DNA from: an uncultured Flavobacteriales bacterium
GTDB taxonomy: Bacteria > Bacteroidota > Bacteroidia > Flavobacteriales_G > Salibacteraceae
Assembly (NCBI GenBank): GCA_937121175.1
Contig: CAKZKD010000023.1
Span: 1-64,000 of the forward strand
Direction: 5' to 3'
Length of the DNA stretch: 64,000 bases
In this document: positions 36,186 to 44,485 of the stretch, piece by piece
Layout: each line of letters begins with the position of its first letter
Numbering within the stretch: position 1 is the stretch's first letter
Translations under genes and position numbers: made by a program
The notes under the pieces: generated by a model
Database searches by the model: none
What the model was told of the DNA's origin: nothing
Seen by the model: only the letters and a program-made list of their open reading frames with translations

Positions 36186-36728
36186 CTACTCTACAATCTT
36201 GTACTTGGAGCGCAAATCTTCCCAGTCCCAAATAAAATGCTCAACAATATCGTCTAATCTTTTTAGGAACAATGGGTTCGGCGATTTCATTTTCTGAAAA
36301 TAGGCATCTTGATATTGATTGAGCTCGTATTTATAAAAGACCGCCTTACTCATCGCATAATGAATGTTTTTAGAAGGCATGTTTATTCTATTCATAAAAC
36401 TCTGGTAGGAAGCAACTAATTGTTTCAGTTTCTCTTTATCAATATTCAAGGAAGAGGCCAACTTATTGTACACTGCCTCCATCAATCGCACATCTTGGTA
36501 ATTATTAAACAACTTTGGCACAAATGCCATGTTGCCTGCAATTACGATTAACAAAAACTTATCTGCAGAATTTGATGAAATGTTGGGGGACGTTTCAAAT
36601 TCAGGGTCTTCATTAATGAGCTCTGCTACTTCGGGGAACCCACTATCAACAAGTTGTAAAATTCCAGCAGCAAAGCATTCGGCCAGTTTCTCTTCTGAAA
36701 TTTTTTTCTTTGTTAAAAACGATAACAT
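36186..36728 (-). CDS. Conserved hypothetical protein, 180 residues
   Basis: I do not recognise a family. The protein is soluble, helical and rather acidic at the N-terminus (EEKLAECFAAGILQLVDSG), without signal peptide, membrane segment or cysteine cluster. A central hydrophobic patch (DKFLLIVIAGNMAFVPKLF) precedes helical, charged repeats. A -7 box 25 bases upstream and a start at a good ATG support expression. The next gene on the same strand is the metalloprotease, 58 bases on. Confidence 0.65.
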   Translation of the reverse strand: MLSFLTKKKISEEKLAECFAAGILQLVDSGFPEVAELINEDPEFETSPNISSNSADKFLLIVIAGNMAFVPKLFNNYQDVRLMEAVYNKLASSLNIDKEKLKQLVASYQSFMNRINMPSKNIHYAMSKAVFYKYELNQYQDAYFQKMKSPNPLFLKRLDDIVEHFIWDWEDLRSKYKIVE

Positions 36729-36939
36729 CTGTATTCTTCCCTTTGGGTTTGAACAAAGCTATATTTTATGAAGGAGGGCTTTTTTAGGGCCTGATTTTCA
36801 GTTGTTAACAAAGTTATTAACGAAATTCAAAAATTGTTGATAACCCTAAAAATGCGGTAAAACCCTAGCTTTCAACCCGTTAATTCACTAGCGCAGTGCA
36901 TTAACATCCTGTAAATTAGCTATTAACGAATCTTTACTT
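36729..36939. other. Intergenic region with a cluster of TTAAC/GTTAA motifs
   Basis: 211 bases between two minus-strand genes. The outer part carries the promoter of the 180-residue gene. From 36804 to 36930 there are repeated GTTAAC, TTATTAACG, GTTGATAACC, CGTTAA, CATTAAC and TATTAACG elements, and TGTTGATAA at 36835-36843 is one base from a DnaA box. No gene and no terminator stem were found. Confidence 0.5.
36754..36761 (-). promoter_or_regulatory. -7 box (TAGCTTTG on minus) for the 180-residue gene
   Basis: Plus-strand CAAAGCTA is a full match on the minus strand, 25 bases before the ATG at 36728. Confidence 0.55.
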
Positions 36940-37656
36940 CTAGCAACTCATCGCTACAAGGCGATCGTTTTTTAGTACCGGAATCACATTAGTGTAATCC
37001 GTTTGGAGGCAAAACTGAATGTCTTTTTCTAAACTTAATTTCCCTAATCTTCTTCGGTGAGAAGAATCTTTCAGGAAGCTATTCAAGTCTCCGTTAGAGG
37101 ATTGGTATAAATGCTTCGCAGTTACAGCAGAGTCTGATAAATCTGCATCAAAATTATTTTGCAACAGCTGGTGAACAACCGCACCAGCAAATAAAGAATC
37201 TTCCATATTGTATCGCCCCTTCCAACCAGCACATAGCAACAAAACATCTCTATTTTGAATTAGGAGATAATTACTTATTGCAGCTAAATTTAAAAACGAA
37301 CCAACAATAACTTGATGCGCCGAGCGTGATACTTCTATTGCTCTGGTGCCATTCGTTGTAGTTATTACGGTGGTTTCACCTGTCAATTTTTCACTCATAT
37401 AATGAAATGGAGAATTCCCTAATTGAAAACCTTCTACTACCTCACCTTTGCGTTCTGCTGCAACTATATGGCCCTTGTTTTTATAGTCAAGAGCTTCTTC
37501 CACGCTTTCAACTGGAATCATTGCTTCGATTCCATGGTGGAAAGCTGTACATATAGCGGATGTAGCCCTGAACACATCGATTACAACCACAATAGCCTCC
37601 TTATTCTCATAGAATTTATAGAGATCTGGCGAATACGCAACTTCTAATTTAGGCAT
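36940..37656 (-). CDS. comB: ComB-family 2-phosphosulfolactate phosphatase
   Basis: A 238-residue protein with the ComB signature: VVVIDVFRATSAICTAF near the N-terminus, AERKGEVVEGFQLGNSP, and TTTNGTRAI (phosphate/Mg site). In archaea ComB hydrolyses 2-phosphosulfolactate in coenzyme M synthesis; in bacteria the same fold produces sulfolactate or is of unknown role. No coenzyme M or sulfolactate genes are adjacent. It follows gcvT with a 3-base gap, so the two are probably one operon. Confidence 0.85.
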   Translation of the reverse strand: MPKLEVAYSPDLYKFYENKEAIVVVIDVFRATSAICTAFHHGIEAMIPVESVEEALDYKNKGHIVAAERKGEVVEGFQLGNSPFHYMSEKLTGETTVITTTNGTRAIEVSRSAHQVIVGSFLNLAAISNYLLIQNRDVLLLCAGWKGRYNMEDSLFAGAVVHQLLQNNFDADLSDSAVTAKHLYQSSNGDLNSFLKDSSHRRRLGKLSLEKDIQFCLQTDYTNVIPVLKNDRLVAMSC

Positions 37657-37659
37657 GAA

Positions 37660-38745
37660 CTAGGCTTTGTAAAATGGCAACTTAACAACTTGTGCTTTTA
37701 GCGATTTGTTTCTCACTTGAATAAATACTTCATTGCCCGATTTATTCATCGGTCGTTTGATGTATCCCATACCAATGGCTTTTTTTAAGGATGGCGACAT
37801 GGTACCAGAAGTAACCACACCAATTTCATTTCCTTCAGCATCAACAATTGAATATCCGTGACGCGGAATGCCTCTGTCTATCATTTCAAAAGCAGCTAGT
37901 CTTCTAGTAAGTCCTTCTTCCTTTTGATTGGCTAAAAAACCTTTGTCAATAAAATCACCTTTGTCCAATTTGGTAATCCAGCCAAGCCCAGCCTCTAGCG
38001 GTGAAGTCGTATCATCAATATCGTTTCCGTACAAACAAAAACCCATTTCTAAACGCAAGGTATCTCTAGCAGCTAAACCAATCGGCTCAATGTTTTGAAT
38101 TGCTCCAGCCGCAAAAACTGCATCCCAGATTTCATTTGCATCTCCATTCGGAAAATAAATCTCAAAACCACCAGCTCCGGTATATCCAGTTGCAGAAACT
38201 ATTACATTATCAATTCCAGCAAATTTGCCAATTTGAAATGTGTAATACTCCATTTCAGATAGTTTTATATCCGTTAATCCTTGAAGAGCATCTACTGCTT
38301 TTGGGCCCTGAACAGCTAACAATGAAATGTCATCACTTTTATTCTCCAGAGTCGCATCAAATGTATTTTGACTGCTGATCCAATTCCAATCTTTTTCGAT
38401 GTTGGAAGCATTAACTACCAACAAAAACTCTTCAGAATTAATTCGATATACCAATAAATCATCAACAATTCCGCCTTTTCCATTGGGCAAACAGGAGTAC
38501 TGAACTTTTCCGTCGAAAAGCTTAGAAACATCATTGGTGGTTACTTTCTGAATAAGCGCTTCTGCTTCACTACCTCGCACGTAAAATTCTCCCATGTGAG
38601 ACACATCAAAAACGCCTACTTCGTTTCTTACATGAACGTGTTCTTGATTTACACCAGCATATTGTACAGGCATGTTATACCCTGCAAATGGAACCATTTT
38701 GGCTCCTAATTTAATATGTTTTTCCGTCAGCGCTGTATTCTTCAT
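37660..38745 (-). CDS. gcvT: Aminomethyltransferase (glycine cleavage T-protein)
   Basis: GcvT transfers the methylene group from lipoyl-bound aminomethyl to tetrahydrofolate in the glycine cleavage system. The 361 residues open [21 protein letters not shown] prefer ATG 38745 over a TTG three codons earlier. Conserved pieces are [28 protein letters not shown], the folate site [15 protein letters not shown] and the C-terminal barrel [17 protein letters not shown]. The other glycine cleavage genes are not in the window. Confidence 0.95.
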   Translation of the reverse strand: MKNTALTEKHIKLGAKMVPFAGYNMPVQYAGVNQEHVHVRNEVGVFDVSHMGEFYVRGSEAEALIQKVTTNDVSKLFDGKVQYSCLPNGKGGIVDDLLVYRINSEEFLLVVNASNIEKDWNWISSQNTFDATLENKSDDISLLAVQGPKAVDALQGLTDIKLSEMEYYTFQIGKFAGIDNVIVSATGYTGAGGFEIYFPNGDANEIWDAVFAAGAIQNIEPIGLAARDTLRLEMGFCLYGNDIDDTTSPLEAGLGWITKLDKGDFIDKGFLANQKEEGLTRRLAAFEMIDRGIPRHGYSIVDAEGNEIGVVTSGTMSPSLKKAIGMGYIKRPMNKSGNEVFIQVRNKSLKAQVVKLPFYKA

Positions 38746-38778
38746 AACTCCCAAAAATTTGTCTTAAAATAATGGCCG

Positions 38779-38786
38779 CAAAGTTA
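38779..38786 (-). promoter_or_regulatory. -7 box (TAACTTTG on minus) for gcvT-comB
   Basis: Plus-strand CAAAGTTA, a full match on the minus strand 33 bases before the gcvT ATG. Confidence 0.55.
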
Positions 38787-38822
38787 ATCATCTGCACATA
38801 CGTTGGTATTCTTCAATTCTTG

Positions 38823-38830
38823 TAATTTTG
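38823..38830 (+). promoter_or_regulatory. -7 box (TAATTTTG) for the 4,6-dehydratase gene
   Basis: A full TAnnTTTG match 15 bases before ATG 38846, with a GTTG at 38802-38805 near the -33 position. It contains the TTG that a longer frame would use as a start, which argues for the ATG. Confidence 0.55.
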
Positions 38831-38845
38831 GCTCAAAGCACTTCC

Positions 38846-40714
38846 ATGTTTATATTTAAGACGGAAAATACTCCTAGGTGGATAATCTTCGCGATTGACC
38901 TTGGTATTTGCATTTTTTCCATTTTACTTGCCTACTTGCTTCGTTTCAATTTTCAGATTCCACCTTCCTATATTGAAACCTTTGTGTATGTGTTCCCTTT
39001 TTTACTTTCCTTAAGAATTGCCAGCTTTTTTATATTCAGAACGTACAGTGGTATTATCCGATACACTTCAAGTATCGATACCCAACGGATTTTTGTTGTT
39101 GTAACGGCTGTCAGTATTCTTGCCGCTGTCCTAAACGGAATTTCTTACTACTTTATCAATCAAAAATTTATAATCCCATTTTCGGTGGTTATCATCGAAT
39201 ATTTGAGTACAACCTTTTTAATGATAGGCTTCAGAATTACCGTAAAGTTGATCTATTTCGAATTTAAAAATGCATCGAAAAACAAAAAACGAATTGTAAT
39301 TTATGGAGCTTCAGACGAGGGAATTGTAACCAAACGAACCTTAGAAAGAGACGAAGACCACAAGTACAAAGTGGTTGCTTTTATTGCAGACAAAAACAGC
39401 AAAATCGGAAAGAAAATAGAAGGCGTAACCATTCACCCAATTGAGCGATTAGAGTACCTGATTGAAAACGAAGAAATTGACGAAGTAGTCATTGCTGTCA
39501 ACAATTTAGCAAAAACCAGAAAACAAGAAATTGTAGAACGTGCCCTACCTAAAAATGTCAAGGTATTGCACGTTCCGCCAGTTAAAAACTGGATTAATGA
39601 TGAGCTAAGTTCTAATCAAATTCAAGAAGTAAAAATTGAGGATTTATTGGGTCGAGAACCAATTCACTTAGATTCGATTAACATAAAAGGTCAGTTGAGC
39701 GAAAAGCGGGTTTTAATAACTGGTGCTGCAGGTTCAATAGGCTCTGAAATTGTTAGACAAGTTGCCAGTTTTTTTCCCTCCAAGATTATCTTGCTCGATC
39801 AAGCAGAATCACCACTTTACGAAATTGAAATTGAGATTATTGAGCAATTTGGAAACAACCTCTGCGAAATTGTTGTAGCCGATGTTGCCAATGCAAACCG
39901 AATGGATAATGTGTTCAGAACATTCAAACCGGATGTAGTTTATCACTGCGCCGCATACAAGCACGTTCCTATTATGGAGCACAATCCTTCAGAAGCAGTA
40001 TTGACCAACATTCTCGGCACAAAAATTATGGTGGATTTATCGCACCAGTACAATGTAGATTCTTTTGTGATGGTATCCACAGACAAAGCCGTCAATCCAA
40101 CAAACGTTATGGGAGCATCCAAGCGTGTTGCTGAGATTTATGCGCAGAGTAAAAACAAGATTTCTAAAACAAAATTCATCACAACTCGATTCGGAAATGT
40201 CTTGGGAAGCAACGGCTCTGTGATTCCGCTTTTTAAGAAACAAATTGCAAACGGAGGTCCTGTCTGTGTTACTCATCCAGAAATTACTAGGTATTTTATG
40301 ACCATTCCAGAGGCATGCCAACTGGTTTTGGAGGCTGGTGCAATGGGAACTGGTGGCGAAATATTCATTTTTAATATGGGAGCGCCGGTCAAAATCATTG
40401 ACTTAGCTAAGAAAATGATTAAGCTTTCTGGCTTTAAAGTAGGGCGCGATATTGATATAAAAATAACTGGACTTCGCTCTGGTGAAAAGTTGTACGAAGA
40501 GTTACTGAACAACGCTGAGAACACCGTTCCAACTCACCACCCAGAAATTATGGTGGGTAAAGTTCGCGATTACGATCTTGAAGACATTGAAGAGCCAATT
40601 CGAGAATTAACTACTAACCCAAGTGAGCAGGACAACTTTAAGCTCGTTGCTTCAATCAAAAAATTAGTTCCTGAATTTGTAAGTCAAAATTCGGTTTACA
40701 GCCAATTAGATTAA
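38846..40714 (+). CDS. Membrane NDP-sugar 4,6-dehydratase (PglF/WbpM/CapD type)
   Basis: A 622-residue enzyme with four N-terminal membrane helices (to about residue 125). Next is a CoA-binding-like Rossmann domain (KRIVIYGASDEG), then the catalytic short-chain dehydrogenase domain with GAAGSIGSEIVRQ. The catalytic TDK triad is in STDKAVNPTNVMGASKR, with Met at the usual Tyr position, as in the UDP-GlcNAc 4,6-dehydratase branch. It makes the 4-keto-6-deoxy intermediate for amino-deoxy sugars in surface glycans, at the inner face of the inner membrane. The aminotransferase that would follow is not next to it. Confidence 0.9.
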   Translation: MFIFKTENTPRWIIFAIDLGICIFSILLAYLLRFNFQIPPSYIETFVYVFPFLLSLRIASFFIFRTYSGIIRYTSSIDTQRIFVVVTAVSILAAVLNGISYYFINQKFIIPFSVVIIEYLSTTFLMIGFRITVKLIYFEFKNASKNKKRIVIYGASDEGIVTKRTLERDEDHKYKVVAFIADKNSKIGKKIEGVTIHPIERLEYLIENEEIDEVVIAVNNLAKTRKQEIVERALPKNVKVLHVPPVKNWINDELSSNQIQEVKIEDLLGREPIHLDSINIKGQLSEKRVLITGAAGSIGSEIVRQVASFFPSKIILLDQAESPLYEIEIEIIEQFGNNLCEIVVADVANANRMDNVFRTFKPDVVYHCAAYKHVPIMEHNPSEAVLTNILGTKIMVDLSHQYNVDSFVMVSTDKAVNPTNVMGASKRVAEIYAQSKNKISKTKFITTRFGNVLGSNGSVIPLFKKQIANGGPVCVTHPEITRYFMTIPEACQLVLEAGAMGTGGEIFIFNMGAPVKIIDLAKKMIKLSGFKVGRDIDIKITGLRSGEKLYEELLNNAENTVPTHHPEIMVGKVRDYDLEDIEEPIRELTTNPSEQDNFKLVASIKKLVPEFVSQNSVYSQLD

Positions 40715-40743
40715 GTTGGCAACTTAAGATTAAATTTTACAAT

Positions 40744-41502
40744 ATGCCAATTCGCCAATCAATTACTCTAATTCTAACCTCGATCTTGTTAAGTCTTTGC
40801 TTTGTTTCTACAAAAGCTCAAGAAGACACAACTAATTTGGATTCCCTTCAGATTTGGAACGCTAGCAAGAAGTACATCTACGATGCTTTTTACATAGATT
40901 CAATTGGAGACACCATTACCAAAGAGCAAATCATTATTCAACCTATCCGAAAAATGCACAAGTACAAGATTGCAGAAGACCAAATCGTATTAAAATACAT
41001 CTACAATTATTCCGAAGCTGACTCTGCGCGCTTAGCTCCAAATCCAGTGAATGGCAATGAGTGGACGCAACAAAACGGATCCATGAAATGGCTTAAAACT
41101 GTACGGGAGGGAGCTATTGAAACTAATGGATCAGTTTGGTTGCATCCTTTTAGAATGAATCAATATGTATTAACTGAAATAGCTCCATTCCCAGGAGTTC
41201 GATTTCCTCTGCACATAAACAAAAAATGGGATATGACTTTAACCGTTTTTAGAGGCTGGGGCATCTTCAAAGGCAAGCACAAACAAACCATGATTGTTAC
41301 TGACAAAAAGGATTACACATTACAAATAGGACAAATGAATAATTGCTGGGTAATATTTGGATTGAGCACGCACAAAAATCTAGGAACAAGCCAAGTAGAA
41401 TATATTTATCATGAACAATATGGCTTTCTTTCGATGCAATACAAATTTTACAATGGTCAGCGCATTACGTTTATTCTTAGTGAGTTAATTACTGATAGTT
41501 GA
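40744..41502 (+). CDS. Secreted hypothetical protein
   Basis: A 252-residue protein with signal peptide (QSITLILTSILLSLCFVSTKAQ). The mature part is beta-rich, with no Cys pair or catalytic motif that I recognise. Its pieces are IIIQPIRKMHKYKIAEDQIV, a central SMKWLKTVREGAIETNGSVW and a C-terminal EYIYHEQYGFLSMQYKFYNG. It may be a periplasmic single-domain beta-sandwich. It follows the dehydratase by 29 bases and may be co-transcribed. Confidence 0.68.
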   Translation: MPIRQSITLILTSILLSLCFVSTKAQEDTTNLDSLQIWNASKKYIYDAFYIDSIGDTITKEQIIIQPIRKMHKYKIAEDQIVLKYIYNYSEADSARLAPNPVNGNEWTQQNGSMKWLKTVREGAIETNGSVWLHPFRMNQYVLTEIAPFPGVRFPLHINKKWDMTLTVFRGWGIFKGKHKQTMIVTDKKDYTLQIGQMNNCWVIFGLSTHKNLGTSQVEYIYHEQYGFLSMQYKFYNGQRITFILSELITDS

Positions 41503-41550
41503 TATTACAAGGCTAATCGATTAAAATTATGGAAGCCATACTTGTAGAAA

Positions 41551-42135
41551 TCAACCGTGCACCTGCTCAGAGTTTCCAAACTCAGCAATTACAGAAGCTT
41601 CGTACTCTAAAAAATCACTCCAGACTTTTTCAACATCCAAAACTCCTTCCCCATACTTTCTCGCAAATTTCAGAAACATAGTATAGTGTTCGGCCTCGCT
41701 CTTCATGAGTGCAAAGTAAAATTTACTGAGGTCTTCGTCCTTTATATTTTCTGCTAGTACTTTAAATCGCTCACAGCTCCGTGCCTCAATCATTCCGGCA
41801 AATAATAACCGATAAACCAAAGCCTTTTTACGATCTAATCCTTTGGGAATAAACTTCATCAGTAAATTAACATAGGCGTCCTTTCTTTCCCAACCCAGTT
41901 CACAATCGCGTTCTTTTAGCTTTTTTATCACCATCTGAAAGTGAGCCATCTCTTCGCGGGCAAGATCAGCCATTGCCTCAACCAAGTCTAAATACTCAGG
42001 ATAATTTACAATTAGACTTATAGCAGTAGAAGCAGCTTTTTGCTCACAAAACGCATGATCAGTCAAAATCTCTTGAATGTTTTTTTCTGCAATGTTGACC
42101 CAACGTGGATCGGTAGGTAATTTTAGCTTCAGCAT
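41551..42135 (-). CDS. miaE: tRNA-(2-methylthio-N6-isopentenyl adenosine37) hydroxylase
   Basis: MiaE hydroxylates the isopentenyl group of ms2i6A37 in tRNAs reading UNN codons, using a ferritin-like di-iron site. The 194 residues carry LAREEMAHF, IEARSCERF and MKSEAEHYTMF, which give the Glu and His ligands, and the C-terminal four-helix arrangement. Length is normal. A -7 box is placed 17 bases before the ATG. Confidence 0.9.
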   Translation of the reverse strand: MLKLKLPTDPRWVNIAEKNIQEILTDHAFCEQKAASTAISLIVNYPEYLDLVEAMADLAREEMAHFQMVIKKLKERDCELGWERKDAYVNLLMKFIPKGLDRKKALVYRLLFAGMIEARSCERFKVLAENIKDEDLSKFYFALMKSEAEHYTMFLKFARKYGEGVLDVEKVWSDFLEYEASVIAEFGNSEQVHG

Positions 42136-42152
42136 AATATTCTAATAGGTCA

Positions 42153-42160
42153 CAAAATTA
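42153..42160 (-). promoter_or_regulatory. -7 box (TAATTTTG on minus) for miaE
   Basis: Plus-strand CAAAATTA, a full match on the minus strand 17 bases before the miaE ATG. Confidence 0.55.
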
Positions 42161-42178
42161 GGTAACACTCGTCAAAGA

Positions 42179-42958
42179 ATGGCTTTATTTGCTGCTGTGA
42201 TAAAAGTAATTGCACATAGAGGAGCATCGGCTTACGCACCAGAAAACACCATGGCTGCTTTTAAACTTGCAATCGAACAAAAAGCCGATATAATTGAGTT
42301 GGATGTCCGCCCTAGTCTCGACCAAAAGGTGGTAGTATTCCACGACGCTAAACTAAACCGAACAACACCCAGGAGAGGTTTTGTAAAAAGTAAATCGCTA
42401 TACGTTCTTCAAAATATTAATGCGGGAAGTTGGTTTGGCAAAAGAGAATACGCTTCGGAATTAATTCCTGATTTCAGCGAGGTGTTAGAACTAACAAAAG
42501 ACAAATGTGAATTGCTCGTAGAAATTAAAAGTGAAGGACGGGTGGTTCGGCTCAATTTCTTAAGAAATTTAATGAACGCTATTAACTTGGCCAGCGCTAA
42601 ATCTCGTGTAATCATTCAATCGTTTGATACTCGTATCCTTAACCTGCTTCAAAAGCACTACCCGGGCTACCGTTACCAAAAGCTAATTATAGTAAAAATT
42701 CCTGGATTCAAAATTCAATTAGATAAGCGCGTGATGGTTGAAAATATTCTACGTAGAAAGCACTATGAATCCATTAATGTGGATCACCGCTTTATTACCA
42801 AAATTTTTATCGATAAAATCCATAGAAACAACAAACAAGTTTTCTGCTGGACGGTGAACGATCCGCAGCGCATGAAAAATCTTATTGAATTGGGTGTTAA
42901 TGGAATAATAACAAACCATCCAGACTTATTGCATATGGTTATCAAGGAGCTGAACTAA
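42179..42958 (+). CDS. Glycerophosphodiester phosphodiesterase
   Basis: A GDPD/UgpQ-family TIM-barrel enzyme of 259 residues that releases glycerol 3-phosphate from glycerophosphodiesters. Catalytic segments are VIAHRGASAYAPENTMAAF (His), IIELDVRPSLDQKVVVFHD (Glu, Asp, His) and ELLVEIKSE, and the barrel ends VFCWTVNDPQRMKNLIELGVNGIITNHPDL. There is no clear signal peptide, so it is cytoplasmic, although the short MALFAAVIK start could be mis-set. Confidence 0.88.
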   Translation: MALFAAVIKVIAHRGASAYAPENTMAAFKLAIEQKADIIELDVRPSLDQKVVVFHDAKLNRTTPRRGFVKSKSLYVLQNINAGSWFGKREYASELIPDFSEVLELTKDKCELLVEIKSEGRVVRLNFLRNLMNAINLASAKSRVIIQSFDTRILNLLQKHYPGYRYQKLIIVKIPGFKIQLDKRVMVENILRRKHYESINVDHRFITKIFIDKIHRNNKQVFCWTVNDPQRMKNLIELGVNGIITNHPDLLHMVIKELN

Positions 42959-42972
42959 TAAAAAATTAAGAA

Positions 42973-42980
42973 TAGTTTTG
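42973..42980 (+). promoter_or_regulatory. -7 box (TAGTTTTG) for the Skp/OmpH gene
   Basis: A full TAnnTTTG match 29 bases before the ATG at 43010. Confidence 0.55.
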
Positions 42981-43009
42981 CAGCCCAATTTTCACAAAAT
43001 TAAAATCGA

Positions 43010-43627
43010 ATGAAAAACATACTACTTGGTTGGAACATTGTACTTACTGCGCTAGTTATCTACCTTTTTACTCAATCTTCTGGGCCTACAGAAGAATTAA
43101 CTGGAATATCGGATTCAACTGTCGTCGAAGAACCGACTAAAGCGCCAATGGAAGGCGACGTATATTTTGTGAATACCGATAGTTTGTTTGGTGCTTTTGA
43201 GATGTCGAATGTTTTGCAAGAAGAATTGGTTGCCGAACAAATGCGCATGAAGAAAAAATACGACGGCAGGTTGAGCCAACTTGAAGCAGAATACAATGAC
43301 TTACGAGAACGCGCTCCTTACATGACCCAGACACAAGGCGAAGCTGCTCAGCAGAAGCTTATGGTGAAGCAACAAGAATTGGTAAAAATGGAGGAAGACC
43401 TAACCAATAAGTTGGCTAAAAAAGAACAAGATATGGTTCGAAAAATTAAAGATGCACTTACCATGTACCTTAAAGAATACCAAGAAGAAAAAGGCTATCA
43501 ATTTGTTCTTGGAAAAAGTGAAATTAGTGGCGTATTGTACGCTTCAGATGAATTTGATTTGACACAAGATGTTTTGGAAGGACTCAATAAAAAATACGAA
43601 GAAGCAAACAAAGTGGAAGAAAAATGA
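43010..43627 (+). CDS. OmpH/Skp-family periplasmic chaperone
   Basis: A 205-residue protein with an N-terminal hydrophobic signal or anchor (ILLGWNIVLTALVIYLFT). It continues with EGDVYFVNTDSLFGAFE, the short beta strand of Skp proteins, then a long charged coiled coil (about 65-155) and YQFVLGKSEISGVLYASDEFDLT, the conserved C-terminal strand. Skp-like proteins carry unfolded outer-membrane proteins across the periplasm. The stop overlaps the DUF4924 start by 4 bases. Confidence 0.85.
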   Translation: MKNILLGWNIVLTALVIYLFTQSSGPTEELTGISDSTVVEEPTKAPMEGDVYFVNTDSLFGAFEMSNVLQEELVAEQMRMKKKYDGRLSQLEAEYNDLRERAPYMTQTQGEAAQQKLMVKQQELVKMEEDLTNKLAKKEQDMVRKIKDALTMYLKEYQEEKGYQFVLGKSEISGVLYASDEFDLTQDVLEGLNKKYEEANKVEEK

Positions 43628-44184
43628 TAGTTGCACTTCAAAAAAAGAAAGAGAATATTGTTGAGTACTTACTCTACATGTTTAACATTGAAGGAATGCT
43701 TCGAACCCTAAATTTCGACATGAACGAAATTGAGGCAGCACTGGTAAATCAATACGATGTTGACGAGGCGAAAAAAGAAGAAATAAGGACTTGGTACGCC
43801 AATCTAATAAAAGAAATGCGCGACTCTAATATCGTTGAAAAAGGACATTTAGAAGAATTGCATGAAATTATTACAGAACTCAACTTATTGCATAGCACCT
43901 TACTCAACATTTACCAAGATGAGCAATACAAAAAGCTCAATGTAAAAGCCAATGAGGCCATTATTGATTTAATGGATAAATCTGGAAAGAAAAACATTGG
44001 ACCAATCGAGGCGGCAATTAATGGTTTGTTTGGTTTACTAATGCTTCGTATGAGCAACAAAGAAATTAGTCCGGCAACTGAATCTGCATTTACCAATATC
44101 TCTGAATTACTTGCTTTGTTGGCTATCAAATTCAAAGACATGAAGGCAGGCAATTTGGGTATGCCACCGCATCAGAAGAACTAA
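43624..44184 (+). CDS. DUF4924-family protein
   Basis: A 186-residue helical cytoplasmic protein starting IVALQKKKENIVEYLLYMFNIEGMLR, the opening of the Bacteroidota DUF4924 family. It has no signal or membrane segment and no known catalytic motif. Its function is unknown. Overlap with the Skp/OmpH gene (ATGA) points to translational coupling. Confidence 0.8.
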   Translation: MIVALQKKKENIVEYLLYMFNIEGMLRTLNFDMNEIEAALVNQYDVDEAKKEEIRTWYANLIKEMRDSNIVEKGHLEELHEIITELNLLHSTLLNIYQDEQYKKLNVKANEAIIDLMDKSGKKNIGPIEAAINGLFGLLMLRMSNKEISPATESAFTNISELLALLAIKFKDMKAGNLGMPPHQKN

Positions 44185-44267
44185 AAATAGTTCAGTCCCA
44201 AGAACTAGCATTCTTTTCATTGTTTTTTGGCCAAGGCTTCTCGACCTCATTTATTCTAGTCAATAAA

Positions 44268-44297
44268 AAAAGGAGAACCTTTTCAGACTCTCCTTTT
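44268..44297 (-). terminator. Terminator downstream of tRNA-His (bidirectional)
   Basis: Nine-base-pair stem AAAAGGAGA / TCTCCTTTT with a 12-base loop. Read on the minus strand it ends in a T7 run, 13 bases after the tRNA-His end. Read on the plus strand it would follow DUF4924 with a shorter T run. Confidence 0.75.
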
Positions 44298-44310
44298 CAA
44301 TTTAACTTTG

Positions 44311-44384
44311 GGTGGAAGATCGGTCTCGAACCGACGACCCTCGGTACCACAAACCGATGCTCTAACCAACTGAGCTACAACCAC
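44311..44384 (-). tRNA. tRNA-His (GTG)
   Basis: The minus strand folds into a cloverleaf with D stem GCTC/GAGC, anticodon stem TCGGT/ACCGA around loop TTGTGGT (anticodon GTG) and T arm GTCGG-TTCGAGA-CCGAT. An extra G at 44385 faces discriminator C, the G-1 hallmark of tRNA-His. CCA is not encoded. In the acceptor stem, GTGGTTG pairs with CTTCCAC, leaving two adjacent U-U mispairs at 5-68 and 6-67. The window also encodes tgt, which would modify G34 of this tRNA. Confidence 0.9.
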
Positions 44385-44398
44385 CATTTTAAGGGCGG

Positions 44399-44406
44399 CA
44401 AATGTA
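44399..44406 (-). promoter_or_regulatory. -7 box (TACATTTG on minus) for tRNA-His
   Basis: Plus-strand CAAATGTA, a full match on the minus strand 13-14 bases before the tRNA 5' end. Confidence 0.6.
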
Positions 44407-44458
44407 AATAAATTCTTTTGGGATTATCAAATTGAATCGACAATAAAAACCAAATACT

Positions 44459-44466
44459 TAGGTTTG
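44459..44466 (+). promoter_or_regulatory. -7 box (TAGGTTTG) for GT4-flippase-asnB
   Basis: A full TAnnTTTG match 19 bases before the GT4 ATG; it would drive the three overlapping genes that follow. Confidence 0.55.
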
Positions 44467-44485
44467 TGCCATATCGTCTCTGTGC

